A program made the position numbers and the translations under genes. A stretch of DNA of 34,964 nt from a virus. The notes below the pieces were generated by a model. The model was not told where the DNA came from. It was given only the letters and a program-made list of their open reading frames with translations, and did no database searches. Shown piece after piece: positions 19,556 to 26,796 of this stretch (position 1 is its first letter; the number at the start of each line of letters is the position of its first letter). The stretch lies in the IMG/VR virus record IMGVR_UViG_3300031857_000673, positions 1-34,964 of that record, one strand, 5' to 3'.

Positions 19556-22500
19556 TTAGTAAGGCTTGTTCTTTAATAATTGAACTTTCCTTTCGTTTAA
19601 TCTTGTTTCTATCTCATTCACGTAACTAGTCTTATTCAAGACTCTAATAAAGTTTTGTACTACAGTCTCGTATTTTGTTTTACGATTGTCGTACACTTCA
19701 ACGCTTAATGTAAAATTACCTAAGTCTTTGAACTTCCAAACAAAGAATGGAACTGATCTTACTTTTATTACTTCTTCGCCTGTGATGTCATTTTTTAAGG
19801 TCCATACGAAATCGGATTTTCCGTCTAAGTTATTCACAACAAAGAAGCATATGGCATTCTTAGGAGCAGCAAAGGTGCCGTTAAAAAGTTTTATGTCGGT
19901 TATGTTAAAGACATTTTGGTCTATTGTGGTAGGCAAGTATCCTATCTGCTCATCGTTTACATATTTCCAATATTTCTCGTCCCTCCAAAAGACTGGATCC
20001 TGTACTGCTCCATTGATCACGTCGCTAGTTTTAGCAAATAGGAATAGGGTTTCCACATCAAAGACTGGTGAGATGGATTGTAAAAAGCTTATTAACGACG
20101 CTGAGAATACCTTTTTAGGTAGGAAAAAGGTGTACTCATCGTTTTTTCCACCAGCTCCATTACCTCCGCCTCCTGGGCTTGGGCTAAATCCTGGGCTTGG
20201 GCTAAACTGTCCTGGAGAATAGAGCATGTGATACATGATACGGCTTAAGTATTCTGCCTGTGCATGAATGCGACCGTTTATGATCTCATAATTGAATAAT
20301 CTGATGGCTGGATGATTGCTCTCATTGAGTATCGTGATTAGCTCATCAACGGTTGAATAGTTTGGAACAACGTAATCTGAATAAAGAGAGATCTTTATTA
20401 TGCTTCCTGGAGGTGGAACTTTGATGTAAAATCCTGCGTTAAAATCATCAACATAAACTAGATCAGTAAGTCGCATCCAATACATGTCACCGACTCTAAC
20501 GTCTCTAAAATCCTTTAGTGTTATGGGTATGTCGTTTTCACCTAATCCCCAAGAAAGCTTTTCTGGATGGGATTGTGCTGGATCTAGGTATGGAACGAAT
20601 TGACCTGTGTCTGAATTATATAGCTCTGCCAGATAAAGGTTTTGTCCCAATCCATAGCTATTCTTGTAGAATGAGATCCACTCTAATAGGTTCTTGTAAA
20701 CGTTGATCTCCACTGCAGAGTCCTCATTATTGAGAACATTGACCTTTGGATAGTAAATCGGCGATGCTCCAAAATCCTGTAATCTAACGTTACTTAGGTT
20801 TTGTACACTGTACTCAAACTTGTCCTCAAGTCTAGAAAACGCGATGATTTCAGGTTTCATCTGGTCGGAAACAGTCACAAACTTTGAGAATGTGCTCACG
20901 TTGCCGCAAAAGTCAAAGAGCTCAATGATGACTCTATACTCTCCAGCATAGGGTAAAAAATGAGGTAATATATGCAGGTCAACAAGCTTACCCCTATACT
21001 CAAAGTTATAGGGATTTGGAGAGGCTTTTACTATTCTCCAGTTTATCTCATAATAGTTCTTAAAATCTATGTTCTCTAGGGTCCAATATGGATCCAGTCC
21101 AGGAGCGATTGCATCTAGATCGTCTATTCTTACTCCTCGAAGATCGGCTATTGTGAATCGACCAACATCTGCGGTAAGAACCACTGGGGCACCTATCACC
21201 CTTTGAGGATCGTCACCAAACTCCCAACTTAACCTAGCGTTAAGATCTGGAATTCTTTGGTCACGAATCTCAACATAATATTTTTCTATATAGTCAACTA
21301 TTCCTGGTATCTCTTCCCTAGTGTAAAATTGAAAGGATTCAAATGGATTTTTGCTTGACTCATTGAGTTGAACCACTCCAAAGTCTATTCCATTAGGCTC
21401 GGCCGTTCTGTACAGAGGATCTAGTGATCTTAAAACAAGGTTAGTATCGTTCCCAGGATATAGTGTCACCTTGGCAGGCTCATTGATATCGTAATCTCTG
21501 ATCTTAGTAGAATCGCTCCAATAATTGATCGTTAGTTTTTGAAAGTAGATGAACTCCCCTATGATGTCCCTGATCTTTACGTTGATTGGAATGAATTCAT
21601 TCTTTAGTTTCTTGCGAAGCAGATCCAACTTATAGAAGATCTCATTAACACTAAAGTCAGTGGTCTCCTGTACGAGAGGAATCCCATCATCGTCAAACTC
21701 GTCAGTCATTTGAGTAAACTCATAAACTAATGCTAAGAACTCTGTCTTTTTAAACTGACTCCCTTCCTTTAATCCTCTATTTGCATCGACTAGATCTAGA
21801 GTGTCGATCTTGCCGTCATCTAAGTAATCGGTGAGATCCACCATAGTAAGAGTATTAAAGTATGGAGACCTGGGATTTGAATTTATCCAATATTCCTTTA
21901 CTCGAAGAACGTCTTTGTATCCAAGAAGATTCACGATATTTGCGAGTCCCCTGTAAGTACCGATGTATGGAAAAACTTCTTCCTTGTTTACTAATAGGTT
22001 CTTTCTTGCGGCATTCAACGCCTCAAGGTCTGGATATGCCTCCTTGATGTCGTAGTCCTTAAGCACGTTTGCGTCCTCGCGTAGGAACTTGATTCCAAAG
22101 TTCTGACACCATACCTTAAATCGATCTTCTTCCTCCTCGCCTTCACCATAGAAGGATATCTCAACTATGAGTTCAGTCACCGCTCCTATCTTTCTATGTA
22201 CAAGCAAGGTCCTTTCGTACCTAGCTTCAGTGTAGGGATTAAATGCGATGTTTGCCTGTAAAGGAAACCTTAAGTCTAGCGGAGAAGAGAGATTTGAGTA
22301 GTCTGAGTGAGCGAATGTCTTGGTCTCTATCTTATTGATAAAGTTTTCCTGTAGTTCTAAATCCCTAATCACATCATAGAGAAAGAACTCATCTGAGTTT
22401 TTAGAATCCTTCCATGAAAATATCAGTGACTCGTTTTGAACTAGAGTCGGAAACTTATAAGCATTACCAACTTTCTCAAGAATAAAGAGGTTCTCATTCT

Positions 22501-22624
22501 CAAATAGGTATGCTGAAATTGGTTCAAAGTAGATAGCCCCTTTCCAGACTTCGTTAATAGCATCGTACTCTAGGTTCAGGTTCTTTCCGAACTTATCAAA
22601 GAAGTTGAGATTTTGAACATTCAT
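19556..22624 (-). CDS. baseplate wedge protein, gp7/gpI-like, with PKD-like domains
   Basis: At 1022 aa this is close to T4 gp7 (about 1032 aa). Residues about 120-255 resemble the P2 gpI / R-pyocin Tri1 / T4 gp7 tail domain: HRKIGAVTELIVEISF, a helix ALNAARKNLLVNKEEVF, then PYIGTYRGLANIVNLLGYKD followed by a strand to EYW. The gpI family shows a similar 'HR.KGT..a....l..lG' feature. Residues about 480-585 and 925-1015 look like PKD-type beta sandwiches (AGEYRVIIELFDFCGN; DLGNFTLSVEVYDNRK). Between them, about residues 795-828, is a flexible linker with tandem SPSPGF and a poly-glycine run. It is the first tail gene downstream of the gp55-like gene, 41 bases away. In the wedge it would pair with a gp6-like protein not present in this window. 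Confidence 0.55.
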   Translation of the reverse strand: MNVQNLNFFDKFGKNLNLEYDAINEVWKGAIYFEPISAYLFENENLFILEKVGNAYKFPTLVQNESLIFSWKDSKNSDEFFLYDVIRDLELQENFINKIETKTFAHSDYSNLSSPLDLRFPLQANIAFNPYTEARYERTLLVHRKIGAVTELIVEISFYGEGEEEEDRFKVWCQNFGIKFLREDANVLKDYDIKEAYPDLEALNAARKNLLVNKEEVFPYIGTYRGLANIVNLLGYKDVLRVKEYWINSNPRSPYFNTLTMVDLTDYLDDGKIDTLDLVDANRGLKEGSQFKKTEFLALVYEFTQMTDEFDDDGIPLVQETTDFSVNEIFYKLDLLRKKLKNEFIPINVKIRDIIGEFIYFQKLTINYWSDSTKIRDYDINEPAKVTLYPGNDTNLVLRSLDPLYRTAEPNGIDFGVVQLNESSKNPFESFQFYTREEIPGIVDYIEKYYVEIRDQRIPDLNARLSWEFGDDPQRVIGAPVVLTADVGRFTIADLRGVRIDDLDAIAPGLDPYWTLENIDFKNYYEINWRIVKASPNPYNFEYRGKLVDLHILPHFLPYAGEYRVIIELFDFCGNVSTFSKFVTVSDQMKPEIIAFSRLEDKFEYSVQNLSNVRLQDFGASPIYYPKVNVLNNEDSAVEINVYKNLLEWISFYKNSYGLGQNLYLAELYNSDTGQFVPYLDPAQSHPEKLSWGLGENDIPITLKDFRDVRVGDMYWMRLTDLVYVDDFNAGFYIKVPPPGSIIKISLYSDYVVPNYSTVDELITILNESNHPAIRLFNYEIINGRIHAQAEYLSRIMYHMLYSPGQFSPSPGFSPSPGGGGNGAGGKNDEYTFFLPKKVFSASLISFLQSISPVFDVETLFLFAKTSDVINGAVQDPVFWRDEKYWKYVNDEQIGYLPTTIDQNVFNITDIKLFNGTFAAPKNAICFFVVNNLDGKSDFVWTLKNDITGEEVIKVRSVPFFVWKFKDLGNFTLSVEVYDNRKTKYETVVQNFIRVLNKTSYVNEIETRLNERKVQLLKNKPY
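20172..20207 (-). repeat. tandem 18-bp repeat (2 copies) coding SPSPGF linker
   Basis: Two adjacent 18-base units, 20172-20189 and 20190-20207, are identical except for the last base (cctgggcttgggctaaat / ...aac). They encode the repeated FSPSPG segment of the glycine/proline-rich linker in the gp7-like protein. The repeat probably arose by local duplication and may vary in copy number between relatives. Confidence 0.85.
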
Positions 22625-22644
22625 TCGCTTTTTCTTGCCTTTAT

Positions 22645-22655
22645 GTTATTTATTA
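22645..22655 (-). promoter_or_regulatory. candidate late promoter box TAATAAATAAC (gp7-like gene)
   Basis: The minus strand reads TAATAAATAAC, 20 bases upstream of the ATG at 22624, in the 41-base gap after the gp55-like gene. It is the same 11-mer as at 19545-19555. If it is the promoter core, transcription would begin about 12-15 bases before the ATG. Confidence 0.4.
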
Positions 22656-22665
22656 AGATTTAGAG

Positions 22666-23064
22666 CTAGATGCTGTAAACTGAACTTTCTCCATTAGAAT
22701 TGATAGAGATGAAATCTAGGCTCTCGTCAGAGTCTAAGCCAGTTTTACGGTGTATGCTCTTCCACTGTTTTGCGTAACCGTTTTTACAGATCTGAGTAAA
22801 ATAAGCAAAGGCGTTTGGTGTCGCCATTTTGCTCTCGTCAAAGCTCTTCCAATATTTTAGGCAGTCTAATATGGCAGACTGTACGCAGTCTTCCTTGTCT
22901 CGATAGTCCTTAAAGTATAGTCGATCTACTGCTCGGTTTGCGAGTGAGATAAAACAGTTTACTGAGAACTCCGAGAGCTCTCCGTTATTTTTACATTTAA
23001 TGATGTCAGCTGTGAATTCCTTATTATTGATATAGTGGGTGTCCCCTCTTCTTTTTCTTGCCAT
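22666..23064 (-). CDS. 55: late-transcription sigma factor, T4 gp55-like
   Basis: 132 aa; redirects host RNA polymerase to late promoters. Three parts resemble T4 gp55: the N-terminal YINNKEFTADIIKCK (residues 11-25; T4 has YVNNKELLQAIIDWK as I recall it), the core-binding sigma2-like helices around DCVQSAILDCLKYWKSFDESK (59-79), and TPNAFAYFTQICKNGYAKQ (82-100; T4 has NPHAYITQACFNAF). The protein is about 50 residues shorter than T4 gp55. Near its C-terminus ESLDFISI (114-121) resembles the SLDFLYE sliding-clamp-binding end of T4 gp55, which suggests clamp-activated late transcription. It is placed between the resolvase and the baseplate genes it would help to express. No other sigma family fits better. 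Confidence 0.85.
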   Translation of the reverse strand: MARKRRGDTHYINNKEFTADIIKCKNNGELSEFSVNCFISLANRAVDRLYFKDYRDKEDCVQSAILDCLKYWKSFDESKMATPNAFAYFTQICKNGYAKQWKSIHRKTGLDSDESLDFISINSNGESSVYSI

Positions 23065-23074
23065 TTATCCAAGA

Positions 23075-23734
23075 TTATTTTGAAAGCTGGTAGACCTTCG
23101 CTATTCCTAGATAAGAGTCCACCATGTCAATGATTGGGGAGACTATTCGTTCCCCATCGACTATCCATTTCTCTTGGTTAACGGCTTGAAAAAGATCAGA
23201 GTTCTTTACTGCTTCCATGCCAGGATCCTCTTTAAAACGTTCAAAGATGTCCTTTTTGTTAGCGTTTCCCTTGCAGCCTATCGCGTTCTTTAGCTCGCTA
23301 GGGCTAAAGATAAAGAGTCGGTCGGCTTGACCTTTTAGTACCTTTGTTAAGAGTTCGTGCTTTAAGATTCCTGTTGATTGTGAAATATCGACCAGTGAGT
23401 TTCCTTTAGATCCAAATGAGATGCCTTCTAGAGCAACGATTACTTCATCGTCGCCTACTTCAGATAAGAGTTCAGAGATAATTAAATTGATGAGTTCTTG
23501 GTAGTTTATCAGTTTCGTCCTTTCGGTGATGTGATACTCTGGATGAGTCTTTCGGATAGTGCTAGTCTTTAGGATCTTTATGGCTGGATACTTTTGAGTA
23601 AGGTAGTCCAAGTTAGCTTGATCGGCTTTCTTTAGCTTAGTGTTTACTACAGAAAACCACTTAAACTCTTTTAGGTCCTTACAGACACAGATTCCAGGAT
23701 AAAGAATAGAAAAGTCTATGCTGACTATCGTCAT
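23075..23734 (-). CDS. ruvC: RuvC-like Holliday-junction resolvase (RNase H fold)
   Basis: 219 aa. The four acidic metal-binding positions of the RuvC family can be seen: D7 in VSIDFS, E103 in VALEGISFG, and D203 and D206 in PIIDMVDSYLGIAK. A lysine pair (K160, K161) lies in GNANKKDIFERF, where RuvC carries its conserved basic motif. The serine/glycine-rich segment SQSTGILKHEL before the SPSEL motif is also typical. Phage RuvC-like enzymes resolve branched replication and recombination DNA before packaging, the job of endonuclease VII in T4. It is 10 bases upstream of the gp55-like gene and is the first gene of the long minus-strand unit. A recombination or RNase H-like role other than junction resolution cannot be excluded. 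Confidence 0.8.
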   Translation of the reverse strand: MTIVSIDFSILYPGICVCKDLKEFKWFSVVNTKLKKADQANLDYLTQKYPAIKILKTSTIRKTHPEYHITERTKLINYQELINLIISELLSEVGDDEVIVALEGISFGSKGNSLVDISQSTGILKHELLTKVLKGQADRLFIFSPSELKNAIGCKGNANKKDIFERFKEDPGMEAVKNSDLFQAVNQEKWIVDGERIVSPIIDMVDSYLGIAKVYQLSK

Positions 23735-23805
23735 TCATAACTGATATTTTTTAGATGCTCTAGTTATACTATGCAGCTTTAAAAAAGTTCTTGATTTCAA
23801 AAATA

Positions 23806-23814
23806 TTATTTATC
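23806..23814 (-). promoter_or_regulatory. candidate late promoter core GATAAATAA upstream of ruvC-like gene
   Basis: The minus strand reads AAGATAAATAATATT; the core GATAAATAA differs in one position from T4 TATAAATA over the first eight bases. It lies 71 bases upstream of the ATG at 23734. The same 9-mer occurs at three plus-strand intergenic or gene-end places (29900, 31193, 34383). Confidence 0.35.
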
Positions 23815-23878
23815 TTTGAAAACCTTTGCTATTTTCCCTAGTACAATGGGATGGCGGGTGGGTTACTAGTAGTATTAC

Positions 23879-23900
23879 TTTAATCTTACTTTAATCTTAC
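23879..23900. repeat. two 11-bp direct repeats (tttaatcttac)
   Basis: The unit tttaatcttac occurs twice head to tail at 23879-23889 and 23890-23900, about 80-100 bases before uvdE. Adjacent 11-base spacing (about one helical turn) places the two copies on the same face of DNA, a common arrangement for activator or repressor binding sites. Confidence 0.8.
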
Positions 23901-23917
23901 TAGATAGTACTCTAGTA
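23898..23917. promoter_or_regulatory. inverted repeat, operator-like (TACTAGA-6-TCTAGTA)
   Basis: TACTAGA (23898-23904) and TCTAGTA (23911-23917) are perfect inverted copies separated by TAGTAC. The left arm overlaps the second 11-bp direct repeat. It is not followed by a T-run, so a dimeric-protein operator is more likely than a terminator. The binding protein is unknown. Confidence 0.5.
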
Positions 23918-23967
23918 TACTCGTGCACACGGAAAAAGCGAAATTTTAAGAATTCCCCTAAATTTAG

Positions 23968-23973
23968 TATAAT
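23968..23973 (+). promoter_or_regulatory. TATAAT -10 element immediately before uvdE
   Basis: A perfect TATAAT lies 6 bases before the ATG at 23980. If used, transcription would start at or next to the A of the start codon, giving a nearly leaderless mRNA. There is no clear TTGACA-type -35 at 17 bases upstream. No Shine-Dalgarno sequence precedes the ATG, in agreement with a leaderless start. Confidence 0.4.
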
Positions 23974-23979
23974 ATCTCT

Positions 23980-24945
23980 ATGAGATTAGGATACTGTTGC
24001 ATCAACCTTAGCCTTAGAGATAAAGGCATTACCGCTAACCGCGGCATGATCAAAAAGACTTGGCAGGAGCAGGGCATGGCCCGAGCCAGCGAGCTTGCGA
24101 TCCTTAACTTGACCGATCTGTATGAGATCATCAAGTGGAATATCGAACATGATATCCAAGTCTATCGCATGTCTAGCGATATCTTTCCCTGGATGAGCGA
24201 GTATAGGTTTGAGGAATTACCAAAATACGAAGAGATATGCTCTCTCCTCAAGCGAATAGGCTCGCTAGCCATGCAAAACAATATACGTCTATCCTTTCAT
24301 CCTGGCCAGTTTGACGTGCTTGCTTCTCCTAATCCTGACGTGGTTAGTAAGACCATTTATGACTTGGACCAACACGCTAGGATCATGGATCTCATGGGTC
24401 TACCTCAAGACTATCGTTCTCCCATCAACATTCACATCGGTGGATCGTATGGAGACAAGGAAAGCGCTTTGTCTAGGTTCTGTGAAAACTTCAAGCGACT
24501 CGCCCCCTCCACGCAAGCTAGGCTGGTGGTTGAAAACGACGATAAAGCGAGCCAGTTCTCAGTCAAGGATCTCTACTATGGCGTCTACCGTGTAGTGGGT
24601 TGCCCAGTCACATTCGATCACCTACACCACAGGTTCTGTACAGGTGATCTCTCTGCCAGCGAGGCCGCTCACTTGGCTGCTTCTACCTGGCACGGCTTTA
24701 CTCCCATGCAGCACTACTCCAGTTCCAAGTCACTGTATGAGGACTCTTCAGCGATCAACCGTTCCCATGCTGATTACGTCTATGATCTTATTCCAAGCTA
24801 TGGTCTTGATGTAGACGTTGAGGTCGAAGCCAAAGCCAAGGACCTAGCCGTTTTAAAATATCGTCAAGATTTAGTATCTAATGACCCAGTATTACAAAAC
24901 CCAATTTTATTCGAATTTGAAAGTTATGAAAATGTACAAGATTGA
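23980..24945 (+). CDS. uvdE: UV-damage endonuclease UvdE (TIM barrel)
   Basis: 321 aa; makes a nick 5' of UV photoproducts and starts excision repair. Family motifs appear in order: RLGYCCINLSL (2-12), MSSDIFPW (64-71), LSFHPGQFDVLASP (104-117, H107), NIHIGGSYGDK (150-160, H152), LVVENDDK (182-189, E185), FDHLHHRFC (212-220, D213/H216), HYSSSK (245-250), RSHADYV (261-267, H263) and DVDVEVEAKAKDLAVLK (277-293, E282). These include the His/Glu/Asp metal ligands of the three-metal site. The gene is clearly richer in GC (about 50% by sampled lines, up to about 60%) than its neighbours (about 35-40%), except for the last 30 codons, which are AT-rich. This suggests recent gain. Its 3' end overlaps the next gene. 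Confidence 0.93.
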   Translation: MRLGYCCINLSLRDKGITANRGMIKKTWQEQGMARASELAILNLTDLYEIIKWNIEHDIQVYRMSSDIFPWMSEYRFEELPKYEEICSLLKRIGSLAMQNNIRLSFHPGQFDVLASPNPDVVSKTIYDLDQHARIMDLMGLPQDYRSPINIHIGGSYGDKESALSRFCENFKRLAPSTQARLVVENDDKASQFSVKDLYYGVYRVVGCPVTFDHLHHRFCTGDLSASEAAHLAASTWHGFTPMQHYSSSKSLYEDSSAINRSHADYVYDLIPSYGLDVDVEVEAKAKDLAVLKYRQDLVSNDPVLQNPILFEFESYENVQD

Positions 24946-25381
24946 GCTTAATGAGACACAACTAGTAGTGATGCAAGAGGCACTAGAATTCTATTCAAGG
25001 TTCCTACATGGACAGGTCGACCGAATTCCCTTTTCTCTAGACTTTAGGCTAAAGAACGAACATCGTCCTTGCTACAACAACCAGATACTTGATGATGCCT
25101 TTTGGGTCATTAAAAGAGAGATGTTTGGACTTAAGAATCGAGGAGCGTCATATCCGATTGGTGCTAGAACAATAAACACTTTAGAGGAGGACAAGGAGTT
25201 ACCTGAACCTCAAATCGCTTACGAAATGTACAAGATGATACTTTACTTATGGCGCCAGGAATCAATCACCAAGGCAATCACAGAGGGCAAGGATCCAGGC
25301 TGGACCGTTCATGATGATCTGCCCTTGCACTATTCGGATCAGCCCTTCATAAAAATCAAAAAAATAGAGCAAAATGGATAA
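24926..25381 (+). CDS. conserved phage protein of unknown function, about 151 aa
   Basis: The frame is open from 24881, but that would add 15 residues overlapping uvdE by 65 bases. The start at 24926 (MKMYKIELNETQLVVMQEAL) or 24932 (MYKIEL...) is more likely because it begins at the evident domain start and gives only a 14-20 base overlap. The product is helical with LNETQLVVMQEALEFYSRFLHGQ, a pattern I associate with uncharacterised proteins in many large phages, and a tail with lysines. It shares an 8-base overlap (ATGGATAA) with the next gene, so translation is probably coupled. No catalytic motif is seen. Function unknown. Confidence 0.75.
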   Translation: MKMYKIELNETQLVVMQEALEFYSRFLHGQVDRIPFSLDFRLKNEHRPCYNNQILDDAFWVIKREMFGLKNRGASYPIGARTINTLEEDKELPEPQIAYEMYKMILYLWRQESITKAITEGKDPGWTVHDDLPLHYSDQPFIKIKKIEQNG

Positions 25382-25967
25382 AATCTTTTTACCCAAGAAC
25401 CTAATGAGCCTAGTATCAAAAGGCAGAGAAAGGTTTCTTAGTTTTTCATCAGACTACATGAAGAAGTATGATAGTCGAGAGAAATTTAGAGTAGGAGTTT
25501 CGTGGCACGTTCCCACACAGTTCCTTATCGATCTCATGAAGAAACACTCACCGCTAGTTTCCGTAGGAAGCGGTTTTGCATACACTGAGAGCCTTGCAAT
25601 AGAACAGGGAGTCGACATCATACCTACTGATTTATCTCCAAACGTAAATAATAGTTGGTGCAGAGAGGGAAAGTTCTTTTGTGAGGTCGAGGAGATAGAC
25701 GCAGTGTTTGCGGTTGACAAGTATAAAGACCGAAATGTGTTTATGGCATGGCCCCCTTACGATACTTCAATGGCATACGATGTTGCCTTTACAATGCTCC
25801 CAGGTCAGTGCTTGATATACATCGGTGAGGGTTACGGAGGATGTAACGGAGACGACCAGTTTTTTGATTACTTAGAGAATCATTTTGAAGAGGTCGATCG
25901 TTTGACCATTCCTCAATGGTTTGGTCTACATGATTACTGTTCAGTTCACATAAAAAAATCTAAATGA
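25374..25967 (+). CDS. methyltransferase-fold protein with WPPY motif
   Basis: 197 aa. SPLVSVGSGFAYTESLA (residues about 59-75) matches motif I of class I SAM-dependent methyltransferases (V-x-V-G-x-G), and IIPTDLSP contains the acidic end of strand 2. MAWPPYDTSMAYDVAF has the P-P-Y of motif IV found in amino-methyltransferases. A distinctive tail, YIGEGYGGCNGDDQFFDYL and IPQWFGLHDYCSVHI, is shared, from memory, with a widespread uncharacterised family in viruses, fungi and bacteria. The substrate is not known; it need not be DNA. The start overlaps the preceding gene by 8 bases and the end overlaps the next gene by 4 (ATGA). Confidence 0.7.
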   Translation: MDKIFLPKNLMSLVSKGRERFLSFSSDYMKKYDSREKFRVGVSWHVPTQFLIDLMKKHSPLVSVGSGFAYTESLAIEQGVDIIPTDLSPNVNNSWCREGKFFCEVEEIDAVFAVDKYKDRNVFMAWPPYDTSMAYDVAFTMLPGQCLIYIGEGYGGCNGDDQFFDYLENHFEEVDRLTIPQWFGLHDYCSVHIKKSK

Positions 25968-26536
25968 TGAAAAGTATCAGACTTTGGTGGAAGTTCGATG
26001 GTCAGTACTATCACAAGGACTTTGCAAACGGCATACTAAACCTATGGAGGTGGTTTCCAACAATTTGGAAAGATCGTAACTGGGATCAGTCCTACATATA
26101 CAAGATAATAGCTAAAAAGCTAGAGCTTCAAGCGGATTACATCGGTAGTCGCGATTTTCACGTTGACGCTAAACGCGACGCTGAGCGTATGCGGCTAGTC
26201 ATTAGACTCATTGAACACCAATTGGAAGACACGTATGAAATCGAATACATGGATTATCATGATATTAAATACGATTTTATTCCAACTGACGAGACTGAAA
26301 AGTGGTATGAGATGAAGGACACTCATATATCTGAAAAGTACGATGAATTTTTTGCAAAGTATCCCCGTCAATATAAAAGAGCTCTTAGTGGAGAGATTAG
26401 TCGATTCAATAGGAGTGAAGATCCGATTGAGAATAAAAAACTAATAGCAATGGACATATCTCATGAAAACCAAGAGAGGTCTCGTGAGTTATTATTTAAG
26501 ATAATGAGCGATCACATCGAGAGATGGTGGGACTAA
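25964..26536 (+). CDS. conserved phage protein of unknown function, 190 aa
   Basis: A basic-acidic mixed, tryptophan-rich helical protein. The segment LWRWFPTIWKDRNWDQSYIY (residues about 27-46) followed by a KLELQADYI helix resembles an uncharacterised family common in large phages (W-F-x-x-I-W-x-D-x-x-W-D). No known enzyme motif, membrane helix or signal is seen. Translation appears coupled to the methyltransferase-like gene through an ATGA overlap at 25964. The stop is contained in a CTAAATAAATC sequence, 10 bases before the next start. Function unknown. Confidence 0.75.
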   Translation: MMKSIRLWWKFDGQYYHKDFANGILNLWRWFPTIWKDRNWDQSYIYKIIAKKLELQADYIGSRDFHVDAKRDAERMRLVIRLIEHQLEDTYEIEYMDYHDIKYDFIPTDETEKWYEMKDTHISEKYDEFFAKYPRQYKRALSGEISRFNRSEDPIENKKLIAMDISHENQERSRELLFKIMSDHIERWWD

Positions 26537-26546
26537 ATAAATCAGC

Positions 26547-26795
26547 ATGGCTTTAAAAATCATAAAATTTGTATTCATTCCAATCATATTGATTCAGATA
26601 CTTGTAGTGATCTATTTTTCTTATAAAAAGAATAATACGTGTGCCACTAGGATCCTAATGAAAGACGGTACCGAATATCTTGTAGTAAGAACCTTTCACA
26701 CAAATGATGGCATGACATGGATGAAGGACTGTGCAGGAAGTGAAAAAAGTTTTCCGACAGTCGATATCAAAACAATTGAACAAATAAATCAATAA
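26547..26795 (+). CDS. small single-pass membrane protein, 82 aa
   Basis: Residues 7-25 (KFVFIPIILIQILVVIYFS) form one hydrophobic helix. It is followed by a positive patch (YKKNN), so the C-terminal part is probably cytoplasmic by the positive-inside rule. The rest is a short beta-like domain (ATRILMKDGTEYLVVRTFHT, then DIKTIEQI). No cleavable signal peptide is evident. It is located one base before the exonuclease gene, in the middle of the uvdE-groEL operon. I do not recognise it; it is not a holin by any visible feature. Confidence 0.65.
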   Translation: MALKIIKFVFIPIILIQILVVIYFSYKKNNTCATRILMKDGTEYLVVRTFHTNDGMTWMKDCAGSEKSFPTVDIKTIEQINQ

Positions 26796-26796
26796 T

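Larger units (their letters stand above)
23735..23979. promoter_or_regulatory. divergent intergenic control region
   Basis: This 245-bp non-coding stretch separates the minus-strand late block from the plus-strand operon and is the longest gap in the window. It holds an AT box on the minus strand (23806-23814), a G-rich stretch (gggatggcgggtgggtt), an 11-bp tandem repeat (23879-23900), an overlapping inverted repeat (23898-23917) and a TATAAT sequence just before uvdE (23968-23973). No ORF or tRNA was seen in it. Confidence 0.6.

Noticed and set aside
19686-20222. Plus-strand 178-codon ORF
   Set aside because: It lies wholly opposite the gp7-like gene, ends in a proline/glycine stretch that mirrors the linker repeat, and has no start context.
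24881-24925. Upstream ATG as start of the 166-aa version of the gene after uvdE
   Set aside because: The extra 15 residues merely re-read the uvdE 3' end; the later ATGs begin at the apparent domain start.
26547-26795. GroES-like co-chaperone or holin
   Set aside because: The protein has one N-terminal membrane helix and no GroES mobile loop or holin arrangement.
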